From NCBI GenBank assembly GCA_963851105.1, contig CAWKNP010000002.1:496001-560000 (forward strand): a stretch of DNA of 64,000 nucleotides, written 5' to 3'. The stretch comes from DATARN01 sp963851105. Lineage in GTDB: Bacteria > Actinomycetota > Acidimicrobiia > Acidimicrobiales > Palsa-688. How positions within the stretch are numbered: the first letter of the stretch is position 1; every line of letters starts with the position of its first letter. The notes below the pieces were generated by a model. The model was given only the letters and a program-made list of their open reading frames with translations, made no database searches and had not been told where the DNA came from. This document shows, one piece after another, positions 25,210 to 32,832 of this stretch. The position numbers were made by a program, and so were the translations under genes.

Positions 25210-26459
25210 AGCGGACCCGGGTCCGGCTGAACCTCGTTGTCTTCGCCCTTTTGTTCCTCGTGCTACTGGTCGAGGGCACCCGGTCACTGATCACCGTTGG
25301 CCAGATCACCCACCCGTACACCCTGAACGCCATTTTCAGCGACGCCAACGGCATCGTTCAGCACGACGAGGTCGACTACCTCGGCGTGCCCTACGGCGAG
25401 GTGGCCAGCGTCTCACGCGATCCCGTCGCCGGCGGTGCCATCGTTCACCTGGCCATGACGAAGGGCCGCCAGATCCCGGAGGGATCCGTCGCCCACCTGG
25501 ACCTCAAGTCGACCCTGGGCGAGCAATACATCAACTTCGTGCCCCCCGACGGCTACACCGGCAACCACGGTCCCTACTACCCGGCGAAGTTCACCATTCC
25601 GGTCAGCAACACCACCACACCGGTGCAGTTCTCCGAGCTGCTGAAGACCGCGACCAACCTGCTGCAAGCCGTTCCCCCGGATCAGCTGCAGTCGCTCGTC
25701 AGCAATTTGGCGGTGGCCGTCCAGGGCACCGCCGATTCGCTGCGGTCGCTGGTGCAGTCGGGCGACCGCCTGTCGGGGGCCCTCGTCACCAAGACCCAGG
25801 CCATCAACGCCCTCATCACCAACAGCACCAAACTGGTGCACGTCGTCACCGCGCACCGCACGTCACTCGATCAGTCGGTCCTCGACCTGACCCAGGTGGC
25901 CGCCACGCTGCAGGCGATCCAGCCCACCACCAACCATCTGCTGGACACTGCCAACCCCCTTTTCCAGACCGTCGCTAACCTGGTCGCGGCGGCCCAGGGC
26001 AACCTTGACTGCACGCTGAAGGGTTTGAACCCGCTGCTCGACCTGACATCCACCCCGAGGAAGCTGAAGGAGTTGGCCACCCTGCTCGACGTCGGGCCGA
26101 AGGCGTTTGCCGGCATCAACGACAGCGTGGACTTCGACAACGGCCCGTCGGGTACCGGCCTGTCGGGGGCGTGGCTTCGGGTCGGCTTGGTCGTCAACCA
26201 GAACAATCCCGCCGTGTTGTACAACCCGGTTCACCAGTTCCCGGCGGCCGCCGCCATACCAAGCTGCACGAGCGCCCTGCGGCCCGTCAGCGGCGACTAC
26301 CGCCCCACGAACATCTCGGCGCGGTTCGCGCTCCTCTCCGGTGACCTGCCGGGACCGGCGGCCGACATCGTGTTCGGTGCCTGTCTCGCCCTCCTCGCGC
26401 TGGCCGTGGCCGGCCGTGGCCTCGCCGGGCACCGGGCACGGCGGCAAAGGTGGCTGTGA
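25206..26459 (+). CDS. mceF: Mce-family protein MceF
   Basis: A 417-residue Mce protein, last of the six. It has an N-terminal anchor (LNLVVFALLFLVLLVEG), the MCE domain (TLNAIFSDANGIVQHDEVDY, KSTLGEQYINFVPP) and a helical part. Unusually it also ends in a second hydrophobic helix (ADIVFGACLALLALAVAGRG) followed by basic residues, so both ends may sit in the cytoplasmic membrane. The GTG at 25206 overlaps the mceE stop. Its stop overlaps the GTG of the Mce-associated gene. Confidence 0.87.
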   Translation: MKRTRVRLNLVVFALLFLVLLVEGTRSLITVGQITHPYTLNAIFSDANGIVQHDEVDYLGVPYGEVASVSRDPVAGGAIVHLAMTKGRQIPEGSVAHLDLKSTLGEQYINFVPPDGYTGNHGPYYPAKFTIPVSNTTTPVQFSELLKTATNLLQAVPPDQLQSLVSNLAVAVQGTADSLRSLVQSGDRLSGALVTKTQAINALITNSTKLVHVVTAHRTSLDQSVLDLTQVAATLQAIQPTTNHLLDTANPLFQTVANLVAAAQGNLDCTLKGLNPLLDLTSTPRKLKELATLLDVGPKAFAGINDSVDFDNGPSGTGLSGAWLRVGLVVNQNNPAVLYNPVHQFPAAAAIPSCTSALRPVSGDYRPTNISARFALLSGDLPGPAADIVFGACLALLALAVAGRGLAGHRARRQRWL

Positions 26460-27289
26460 CCGAACCGGCGCCGCCCCGGGCCGCGGGGACGATCCTCGGC
26501 CGCCGGGCAGCGGGCGCCGGCGAGCCGGTCGAGCCGGTCGGGTCCGTGGAGCCAGTCGGGTCAGTCGGGTCAGTCGGGTCCGATGACTCGGGCGAGTCGG
26601 GCGGCGATGGTGTCAAGGTCGACGCCGGTGCCGTCGAGGCGTCGTTCGCGGAGCTGGCCAAGTCGCCGGTGGCGGTCGACGCTCCTGCACCCGACGATGG
26701 GCATTCGGCCGAATTGCGGAGCGTGAGGCCAAGGTCGGGGGATCTCGGCAGCCGGTGGTGGCTGGTCGGCTGCGTCGTCTTCGCGCTGGCGGCGCTGGTG
26801 TTCGCGGTGCTCGGATTGCAGCAGCGCAGCAAGTTGCAAGCCGATCAGGACCAGATCAGCCAGATCCGCGATGTCTCGGGCCGCACCATCGCGGCATTGT
26901 CGAGCTACGACTACCAGCACCTCGACCAGTGGAAGAAGTCGGTGCTGGCCGACGCCACCGGGTCGTTCCAGAACCAGTTCCAGGCGGGCTTCAGCGGCTT
27001 CGAGCAGACCTACGTTGCCGAGCACAACCGGGGGACAGCAAGTATTCAAGGTGTCTGGGTGGGCACTGCCGATGCCGGCAAGGCCTCGGCGGTCGTGCTC
27101 GTCCAGATCACCGTTACCAGCCTTACCGGCACCCACTCCCTCGAGCCGTACGTCCAGGTGACCCTGCTCAAGGTGGCGGGCCGATGGCGCGTCGACGACG
27201 TGCAGGCGACATTTGACACCAGTGGGGCCGCGGGGACTGCTACTGCGCCGGCGCCCGCGGGAGGCACGACGCCCACCCCGGGCCCCTAG
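26456..27289 (+). CDS. Mce-associated membrane protein
   Basis: A 277-residue protein of the Mce-associated (Mas) type. Residues 1-95 are disordered with EPVGSVEPVGSVGSVGS repeats, residues about 100-120 a membrane helix, and residues about 125-265 an NTF2-like domain with SYDYQHLDQWKKSVLADATG and a final GRWRVDDVQATF. Mas proteins stabilise Mce complexes in mycobacteria. The GTG at 26456 is chosen because it gives the same GTGA overlap used by its neighbours; GTG 26450 is the alternative. The disordered part is encoded by a 9-bp tandem repeat. Confidence 0.8.
   Translation: MTEPAPPRAAGTILGRRAAGAGEPVEPVGSVEPVGSVGSVGSDDSGESGGDGVKVDAGAVEASFAELAKSPVAVDAPAPDDGHSAELRSVRPRSGDLGSRWWLVGCVVFALAALVFAVLGLQQRSKLQADQDQISQIRDVSGRTIAALSSYDYQHLDQWKKSVLADATGSFQNQFQAGFSGFEQTYVAEHNRGTASIQGVWVGTADAGKASAVVLVQITVTSLTGTHSLEPYVQVTLLKVAGRWRVDDVQATFDTSGAAGTATAPAPAGGTTPTPGP
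26553..26580. repeat. 9-bp tandem repeat CAGTCGGGT (three copies)
   Basis: Three exact copies code for the Val-Gly-Ser repeats in the disordered N-terminus of the Mce-associated protein. Copy number may vary between strains by slippage. Confidence 0.6.
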
Positions 27290-27307
27290 GGCTCCCGGGG
27301 GTGGGCG
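27270..27307 (+). terminator. Hairpin terminator of the mce operon
   Basis: CGCCCACCCCGGG (27270-27282) pairs with CCCGGGGGTGGGCG (27294-27307) with one bulge. The stem begins inside the last codons of the operon. No T-run follows, as is common in high-GC actinobacteria. Confidence 0.6.
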
Positions 27308-27346
27308 ATATCCCTTCGAGGGGGCCTATCATCCGGCACCGACCGA

Positions 27347-27961
27347 GTGATGGAAGCGATGGGCATGGCCGACGACGTCGAAGACAGAGCTTTGAAAGAC
27401 AGCCCCCTGAAAGGCAAAGCCTTGGAGGGCAATGCCCGGGAAGATGATGGCCTCGACGGCGATGCCCTCGACGACGATGCCCTGGAAGACGGTGCCATCG
27501 GCCCGGAAGATCCTGACGAGGCCGACCTCGAGGAACTGGATGAGGCGGACCTCGATGATGACGACATCGACGTCGCGCTCGATGATGACGACGAGGTCCT
27601 CGACGACGATGACGACGACGTGCTCGGCGACGAGGTGCTCGTGCCCGACGTCGAAGTCGCCGTGGCCCACCCGACGGTGGTCGCCGTCCGTGACGAGGAC
27701 GAGGACGACGACGACGACGAGGAGGCCGACTCCGACGACGTCGAGGCCAGCCTGGACGCGATCCTGAAGGAGCGCCTCGTCGTCATCGACGACGAGGACG
27801 ACGACGACGAGGACGCCAGCGACGGCGACGACCGTCCCGACAGCCCACTCAAGGTCCTGCCCAAGCAGCCCGGGGAGTTCGTCTGCCAATCCTGCTTCCT
27901 GGTGAAGCACCCGAGCCAGCTCGCAGATCGCGACACCATGTACTGCCGGGACTGCGTGTGA
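27347..27961 (+). CDS. DUF4193-family protein with long acidic extension
   Basis: The C-terminal 35 residues carry the DUF4193 pattern: PGEFVCQSCFLVKHPSQLA, then a CRDC end, giving a CxxC...CxxC metal-binding knuckle. Actinobacterial members are usually about 100 residues; this one is 204, because residues 1-160 form a highly acidic stretch with long Asp runs. Such proteins are conserved in the phylum but of unknown role; the knuckle suggests zinc binding and possible contact with RNA polymerase or nucleic acid, which is inference. Starts at GTG 27347, ATG 27350, 27359 or 27365 are possible. Its stop overlaps the next gene (GTGTGA). Confidence 0.75.
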   Translation: MMEAMGMADDVEDRALKDSPLKGKALEGNAREDDGLDGDALDDDALEDGAIGPEDPDEADLEELDEADLDDDDIDVALDDDDEVLDDDDDDVLGDEVLVPDVEVAVAHPTVVAVRDEDEDDDDDEEADSDDVEASLDAILKERLVVIDDEDDDDEDASDGDDRPDSPLKVLPKQPGEFVCQSCFLVKHPSQLADRDTMYCRDCV

Positions 27962-28413
27962 CCGCTGCCTACCGGCGCATCGTCGTCGGCACCGACGGCT
28001 CGGCAACCGCGGCCATCGCGGTCGAACACGCTGCCTCGCTGGCGGCGGCGAGCGGTGGCGAGCTCCTGATCGTCACCGCCTTCCAACCGGACCGAGCCCC
28101 CGACGTGGGCGACGACGTCCCTGAGGATCTCCAATGGACGATCACCGACTCCGCGGTGGCCGAGGAGCACGTGGCCACGGCGGCTGCCGCGGCCACGGCT
28201 CGTGGCGTCCCGCCCGGACGGATGCACGTCATCTCCGAGCCCGGCGACCCCGCCGACGCCCTGGTCGGAGTGGCCGAAGCTCGGGGCGCCGACGTGATCG
28301 TCGTGGGTTCCAAGGGTATGCACTCGGCCAGCCGCTTCCTTCTCGGTAGCGTGCCCAACAAGGTTTCCCACCATGCCCCGTGCGACGTGCTGATCGTACG
28401 GACAGCGGGGTAG
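27958..28413 (+). CDS. Universal stress protein (UspA family)
   Basis: A 151-residue single UspA domain. The N-terminal RRIVVGTDGSATAAIAVEHA and the C-terminal VVGSKGMHSASRFLLGSVPN form the ATP-binding sites (G-2x-G-9x-G(S/T) motif), so this is an ATP-binding member. These proteins are induced under stress or growth arrest in many actinobacteria. The GTG start overlaps the stop of the DUF4193 gene, so the two are co-translated. Confidence 0.9.
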   Translation: MTAAYRRIVVGTDGSATAAIAVEHAASLAAASGGELLIVTAFQPDRAPDVGDDVPEDLQWTITDSAVAEEHVATAAAAATARGVPPGRMHVISEPGDPADALVGVAEARGADVIVVGSKGMHSASRFLLGSVPNKVSHHAPCDVLIVRTAG

Positions 28414-28428
28414 AGCCGGAGAGTGCCT

Positions 28429-29193
28429 GTGAGTCCCGAAGCGTCGCCCATCCAGCAAGCCTTCAATCTGGCCGTCTTCGGTCCTCTCGGCATCGCCCTG
28501 GCGGCCAAGGACGCCCTGCCCGAGTGGATCGACAAGGGCCGCACCCGCGCCGTCGAGCAGTTCGCCATGGCCAAGGCGGTGGGCGAGATGGTCACCGACT
28601 ACGGCCAGCAGAAGGTCGCCGAGAAGCTGGTCGGCCTCGGGATCCTGCCGGGGCCGCAGCCCCCGGCGCCGGCGGCAGGGGCCGGCCGGTCGTCACCGGT
28701 GGCGGAGTCGGTGACCAACGGGCGGTCGGCGCCGGCGGCTGAGCCGGAGGCGGGGGCCGGGCCGTCGTCACCAGTCGTGGAGTCGGTGACCGGGCGGTCG
28801 TCTGCGGTGGCTGAGCCGGCGCCTCTGCCGGCGGCGGGGGCCGGGCCGTCGTCACCGGCGGTGGAGTCGGTGACCACCGGGCGGTCGTCGCGTGCCTCCA
28901 ACCGAGGTCGGGGGCCCGCCAAGCGAGGTGGTGCGGGGCCCGTCGCTTCGGGGACCCCGCCGGCATCGTCCTCGCGGGCGCCCGTCGTCGCGGTGCCAGC
29001 CGCAAGGCCTGTGGTCGACCGGGACGACTTGGCCATCCCCGGCTACGACTCATTGTCGGCCTCTCAGGTCGTCTCCCGGCTTGCGGGCTTGGCCCCCGAC
29101 GAACTGGAATCGGTGCGGGCCTACGAGGCGGTCACCCGGGGACGGCGCACCATCTTGACCAAGATCTCCCAACTCCAGACCGGACGGCTCTGA
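28429..29193 (+). CDS. Repeat-containing hypothetical protein
   Basis: A 254-residue protein with two ordered ends and a disordered middle. Residues 1-75 are helical (FGPLGIALAAKDALPEWIDKG, MVTDYGQQKVAEKL); residues 80-190 contain three near-copies of a 25-28 residue unit with GPSSPxVESVT; residues 200-254 form a conserved-looking helical domain (IPGYDSLSASQVVSRLAGLA, ESVRAYEAVTRGRRTILTKI) that I have an impression of in other Acidimicrobiia-like proteins. GTG 28429 is chosen because GGAG lies 7 bases before it; GTG 28423 is too close. It follows the stress protein by 15 bases. Function unknown; a lipid or membrane surface role is possible. Confidence 0.6.
   Translation: MSPEASPIQQAFNLAVFGPLGIALAAKDALPEWIDKGRTRAVEQFAMAKAVGEMVTDYGQQKVAEKLVGLGILPGPQPPAPAAGAGRSSPVAESVTNGRSAPAAEPEAGAGPSSPVVESVTGRSSAVAEPAPLPAAGAGPSSPAVESVTTGRSSRASNRGRGPAKRGGAGPVASGTPPASSSRAPVVAVPAARPVVDRDDLAIPGYDSLSASQVVSRLAGLAPDELESVRAYEAVTRGRRTILTKISQLQTGRL
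28675..28895. repeat. Three degenerate in-frame repeats of 65-81 bp
   Basis: Units begin near 28675, 28750 and 28831, each with GCCGG(G/C)CCGTCGTCACC-like sequence followed by GTGGAGTCGGTGACC. They encode the middle of the repeat protein. Confidence 0.6.
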
Positions 29194-29197
29194 TCCG

Positions 29198-29674
29198 TTG
29201 GAGGCTGCCCGGCCTGCCAGCGCTGACGATGTCGCCCGCCTGAGCGAGCTTTACCTCCAGGCCCGGGACGAGCTGATGGAGTTTCGCGGCGCCAACTTGC
29301 TCTTTGCCCGCGAGGCCCGCCGGGACCCCGTCGATGTATCCATCAAGGCCGAAATCGGCGATCCCACGCGGTCGGTGTGGGTTGGGACGATCGACGACTA
29401 CATCGTCGGGTATGCGGCTGGCCGCATCGAGGATCTGGCGCCCGGGGAACGTCTCGGGGTGATTGAGGACCTGTTCGTAGAGGCCGAAGCCCGCTCCGTG
29501 GGCGTCGGTGACGCGCTCGCCAACGCCATCGTCGGCTGGTTCATGTCCCGGGGCTGCACCAGCGCCGACGCCTTGGCGCTACCGGGTGCGAGGGCGACCA
29601 AGAACTTCTTCGAGGAGTCGGGTTTCACCGCCCGCCTGCTCGTGATGCATCGGCGCCTCACTACCGGTGATTGA
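29198..29674 (+). CDS. GNAT-family N-acetyltransferase
   Basis: A 158-residue acetyltransferase-like protein. The acetyl-CoA-binding region is visible as LGVIEDLFVEAEARSVGVGDALANAIVGW (motif A with a relaxed V-G-V-G-D-A loop), followed by the ATKNFFEESGFTARLLVMHR end typical of the fold. The start appears to be TTG 4 bases after the previous stop. It overlaps the Nudix gene by 8 bases. The substrate cannot be predicted. Confidence 0.75.
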   Translation: MEAARPASADDVARLSELYLQARDELMEFRGANLLFAREARRDPVDVSIKAEIGDPTRSVWVGTIDDYIVGYAAGRIEDLAPGERLGVIEDLFVEAEARSVGVGDALANAIVGWFMSRGCTSADALALPGARATKNFFEESGFTARLLVMHRRLTTGD

Positions 29675-30074
29675 CCATCCGGAGGTTTGCGTCGGCGCCA
29701 TCGCCCTTTCCGGCGATCAGTTGTTGCTCATCCGCCGCGGTCACGGTCCCGCCGGCGGCCTGTGGTCGCTCCCCGGAGGTCGGGTTCAGCTGGGTGAGAC
29801 GACGGCCGAGGCCGTGATACGGGAACTGGCCGAGGAGACCGGCCTGGAGGTCATGTGCGACGAGTTCGTAGGTTGGGTCGAGCGTATCGGCGAGGATTTC
29901 CACTTCCTCATCCTCGACTTCAACGTCACCGTGATCTCGACCGACCCCCCCGTGGCCGGCGACGACGCGGCCGAGGTGATGTGGGTCCCCGTCAGCCATG
30001 TGGCATCGTTCGCGCTCGTCGAGGGCTTGGCGGAGTTCCTCCACGAACACGGCATCCTGCCGGCATTCGCCTGA
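29667..30074 (+). CDS. Nudix hydrolase
   Basis: A 135-residue Nudix enzyme that cleaves nucleoside diphosphates linked to another group. The Nudix box is complete: GGRVQLGETTAEAVIRELAEETGLEV with the REx2EE core matching Gx5Ex7REUxEExGU. The short size and VCVGAIALSGDQLLLIRRG start resemble MutT/ADP-ribose pyrophosphatase-like housekeeping members. The GTG start lies within the end of the GNAT gene. Specific substrate unknown. Confidence 0.9.
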   Translation: MIDHPEVCVGAIALSGDQLLLIRRGHGPAGGLWSLPGGRVQLGETTAEAVIRELAEETGLEVMCDEFVGWVERIGEDFHFLILDFNVTVISTDPPVAGDDAAEVMWVPVSHVASFALVEGLAEFLHEHGILPAFA

Positions 30075-30197
30075 CCAACCTGCCGGCCTGCCCATAGCGG
30101 TGCCAAGGCGGCCCGGATCTCGCCAATGGCCATCGATTGAGATTCTGAGCATCATTTGGCGCGATATATGCCCTCAAATGGTGCCAAGAAAGAGAAG

Positions 30198-30959
30198 TCA
30201 GCGGCCCTGCCACTTGGCGGGGCGCTTTTCGATGAAGGCGCGGGGCCCTTCGATGAAGTCGTCGGTCTTTCCGACCTTGGCGAAGGCCTCCGAGGTCAGC
30301 CGCCACAACATGGCTTCGTCGTCGCTGAAGGCCTTGGCGGCGACGGTACGGCTCGCCCACACTGCTTGGGGGGCGTTGCCGACGATCCGGGCGGCCATCG
30401 ACTGGGCGGCACTGAGGGTCTCGCCGGGATCGACGAGGGTGTTGACCAGCCCGAGCTCGTAGGCCAACTCGGCGCCGATGGGGTCCCCGGTGAGAATCAG
30501 CTCCATGGCCACCTTGGGGCCGACGGCGCGGGGCAAGCGGAACAGACCGCCTCCGGCTGCGATGAGCGACCGTTTCACCTCGGGCAGCCCGAAGACCGCA
30601 CGGCGCGACGCCACGACCAGGTCGCAGGCGAGGACGATCTCGAAGCCGCCGGCCAGCGCGGGCCCGTCGACGGCCGCGATGATCGGCTTCGTCCGCTCCC
30701 GGCTCACGATCCCTGCGAAGCCGCCCCTGTCCGTGCGCAGTGATCCTGCCTGTCCCGAGGCGATGGCCTTCAGGTCGGCACCGGCGCAAAAGACCGGCCC
30801 CTCCCCGGTGATGATCCCGGCCCAACATTCCGGGTCGGCTTCGAGACGGTCGATGGCGTGCTCGATACCCCGGGCTACGGCGCCGTCGACGGCGTTGCGG
30901 GCCTCCGGCCGGCCGATCGTGATGATCGCCACTCTGTCAGTGACCAGGTAATCGACCAT
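30198..30959 (-). CDS. Enoyl-CoA hydratase/isomerase family protein (crotonase fold)
   Basis: A 253-residue crotonase-fold enzyme acting on acyl-CoA. The oxyanion-hole segments are visible as GPVFCAGADLKAI and AAVDGPALAGGFEIVLACDL. In enoyl-CoA hydratase the two catalytic glutamates lie in FGLPEVKRSL and after the GGG loop; the first is present (LPEVK) and the second position reads GGGLFRLPRAVG, without a Glu, so this may be an isomerase or a different crotonase. The ATG at 30959 is chosen because a minus-strand TACTGT ends 7 bases upstream. No beta-oxidation partner is adjacent. Confidence 0.85.
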   Translation of the reverse strand: MVDYLVTDRVAIITIGRPEARNAVDGAVARGIEHAIDRLEADPECWAGIITGEGPVFCAGADLKAIASGQAGSLRTDRGGFAGIVSRERTKPIIAAVDGPALAGGFEIVLACDLVVASRRAVFGLPEVKRSLIAAGGGLFRLPRAVGPKVAMELILTGDPIGAELAYELGLVNTLVDPGETLSAAQSMAARIVGNAPQAVWASRTVAAKAFSDDEAMLWRLTSEAFAKVGKTDDFIEGPRAFIEKRPAKWQGR

Positions 30960-30966
30960 CGACCCG

Positions 30967-30972
30967 ACAGTA
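30967..30972 (-). promoter_or_regulatory. Candidate -10 TACTGT of the crotonase gene
   Basis: On the minus strand TACTGT ends 7 bases before the ATG at 30959, without a ribosome binding site. Confidence 0.4.
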
Positions 30973-31049
30973 GTGGCATGCCCTCCGCGGGCCGGGGACA
31001 CCCGCCCCGGGTGCCCCAAGACGTGCACCAAGCCCGGAGTCGTCGGGCG

Positions 31050-31187
31050 GAGCGGGACGGCCTCGGGCCGGTCTAGGCGGTGGCCTCGGTCGCTCTGTCC
31101 GGCGGCCTCGGGTCGCTCTAGGCGGTGGCCTCGGGCCGGTCTAGGCGGTGGCCTCGGGCCGCTCTAGGCGGTGGCCTAGGGCCGCTC
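31050..31187. repeat. 23-bp intergenic tandem repeat
   Basis: The unit CTAGGCGGTGGCCTCGGGCC plus three bases recurs with starts at 31073, 31118, 31141 and 31164, with degenerate units between 31073 and 31118 and upstream, and a partial unit at 31187. It lies between the crotonase promoter and the end of the RG-rich gene, whose TAG stop sits inside the last full unit. There are no spacers, so it is not a CRISPR array. Confidence 0.75.
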
Positions 31188-32768
31188 TAAAGGAGTGGGC
31201 TGGGGCCGGGGCGGGCGGATGGGGCCCGGAGGCGGGGGCATCGAGATGCCCAGCATGGCGGCGAGGGCGGGGACCCGGCCGGATTGCTGCCGGGCTGCCT
31301 GGAGTAGGGGCTCGGTGGCGTCGCTCGGGAGGCCTTCGGGCTTGACCTGGCGGCGGACCGGGGAGGCGACGACGGCTTCGAGCATGGCGGCCCACCGCTC
31401 CGAGGGCGTGTCAGGGCTCATGGCCTTGCCGGCGGCCTCGGTCAACTGCGCGGCCAGTTCCGACGGCAGCTTGGTGGCGGCGTCAGGAGGCCGGGCCGAC
31501 AAACGGAGCGCTCGCACCACGCGGGTCTCGGCCAGGTTGGTCTGGATCTCCTCGATCCACCCCGACCGCAGCGTTGCGATCCGGCGCTCGAGGGTCTCGC
31601 GCAGGCTGGCGGCCAAGTTGCGGGATTCGTCGTCGCGCGCCGCACTGGCGCCTTCGACGATGGCGCGGAGGTCCCGGAGGGGGAGTTCGTCAGCCACCTT
31701 GGCCGCAGCATCAGCACGATCACGCCATTCCGCCGCCTTGACCTTGGGCAGGATCTCTTCCGCGATGGCCAGCAGTTCCTCGGCATGGGGCGCCGGGCGT
31801 CCCTCGGCGGTCGCCTTCTCCGCTTCGAGGTGAAGGGCGGTGCGCACGGCGGGAATGCCGCCGCGGATCACCTGTTCGGCGATCGGCCGGTGTTCGGGGG
31901 CCAGCGCCTCCAGCAGGGCGTTGCGATACACGTTGCCCGTCGCCAGCCGGCGCGCCTTGGGCCGCTCGGGTGTCTCGGCCGCTGACCTTCCGGCGCCAGA
32001 GCCAGAGCGGGCGCCAGCGCCAGAGCCGGATCCGGGGCTGGCGGGAGTGGACGGATCACGAGGCGGACGGGTCGGGCGATCGCTACGCGCCCCCATGCCC
32101 CCGCTCGCGCCCCCGCCACCGCCACCGCTCGGGCGACGATCCCGCTCCCCATGATTGCCGCGCTCGCCACGGTCGTTTCGCTCGCCACCGCCGCTAGGAG
32201 CACCACCGCCGGCTGCAGGACCGGCGCCCGTGGTCACGGGGCCGCCAGGGCGCGAGCCCCTGTCGACGCGCGGGCGATCCTGGCGCGGGCCGCGGGGTCC
32301 GCCCGCACCGCCGCCGCCACGTTCGCCGCCCCCAACCGGGGGCCGGTCACCGCGACCGGGGCTTTCCCCGCCGGAAGTACGACCCGTCGGGGTACGCCCG
32401 TTGCGGCCGGCATCGCCGCCCCCGGGGCCCCCGTCGTTGTGTCGGGGCCGGCGCGGACCGTCGTCTGAGTCACGCAGGGGGCGGCTGAGGCTCGTCGTCA
32501 CCCCGGGCGTCGGGGCCCGGGGGGGCCCGATGACCTCAAGGCGGTCCGGCTCGACCCGCTTCTTTTCCTTCGGTGGCAGCACCGCGACGATGGTGATGCC
32601 CTCGATCTCGAACTCCGCGTCGACCCGGAGCACGTCGCCGGGCTTGGCGCCGTGGGTGAGTAGGTTGCCGTCGAGGACTCCTCGCGGCTTCATCGCTCCA
32701 GCGGCCCGCCAGGTCCAAGTGCCATCGGGCCGCGCGCTGGTCAGCTCGATGTCAATCCTGCGGGCCAT
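31176..32768 (-). CDS. RG/GG-rich three-part hypothetical protein
   Basis: A 530-residue protein in three parts. Residues 1-80 look folded and beta-rich (RIDIELTSARPDGTWTWRAAG, GDVLRVDAEFEIEGITIVAV), like a small OB-type domain. Residues about 85-270 are disordered and rich in Arg, Gly, Pro and Asp, with many RG and GG pairs. Residues 275-510 are helical (RRLATGNVYRNALLEALAPEH and following), and the end is Pro-rich. Arg-Gly-rich linkers next to an OB-like domain suggest RNA or polyanion binding, but no known family is recognised. The ATG follows a minus-strand TAGGTT by 7 bases. It is likely lineage-restricted. Confidence 0.7.
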   Translation of the reverse strand: MARRIDIELTSARPDGTWTWRAAGAMKPRGVLDGNLLTHGAKPGDVLRVDAEFEIEGITIVAVLPPKEKKRVEPDRLEVIGPPRAPTPGVTTSLSRPLRDSDDGPRRPRHNDGGPGGGDAGRNGRTPTGRTSGGESPGRGDRPPVGGGERGGGGAGGPRGPRQDRPRVDRGSRPGGPVTTGAGPAAGGGAPSGGGERNDRGERGNHGERDRRPSGGGGGGASGGMGARSDRPTRPPRDPSTPASPGSGSGAGARSGSGAGRSAAETPERPKARRLATGNVYRNALLEALAPEHRPIAEQVIRGGIPAVRTALHLEAEKATAEGRPAPHAEELLAIAEEILPKVKAAEWRDRADAAAKVADELPLRDLRAIVEGASAARDDESRNLAASLRETLERRIATLRSGWIEEIQTNLAETRVVRALRLSARPPDAATKLPSELAAQLTEAAGKAMSPDTPSERWAAMLEAVVASPVRRQVKPEGLPSDATEPLLQAARQQSGRVPALAAMLGISMPPPPGPIRPPRPQPTPLERP

Positions 32769-32775
32769 GGCGCCT

Positions 32776-32781
32776 AACCTA
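32776..32781 (-). promoter_or_regulatory. Candidate -10 TAGGTT of the RG-rich protein gene
   Basis: On the minus strand TAGGTT ends 7 bases before the ATG at 32768. Confidence 0.4.
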
Positions 32782-32832
32782 CAACGCTTTACTGTTCCAC
32801 TTCACCGTCGAGTTGGCCCGTGTCGGGCTTCG

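Noticed and set aside
31050..31187. Possible CRISPR array
   Set aside because: The 23-bp units abut each other with no spacers and no cas gene lies in the window.
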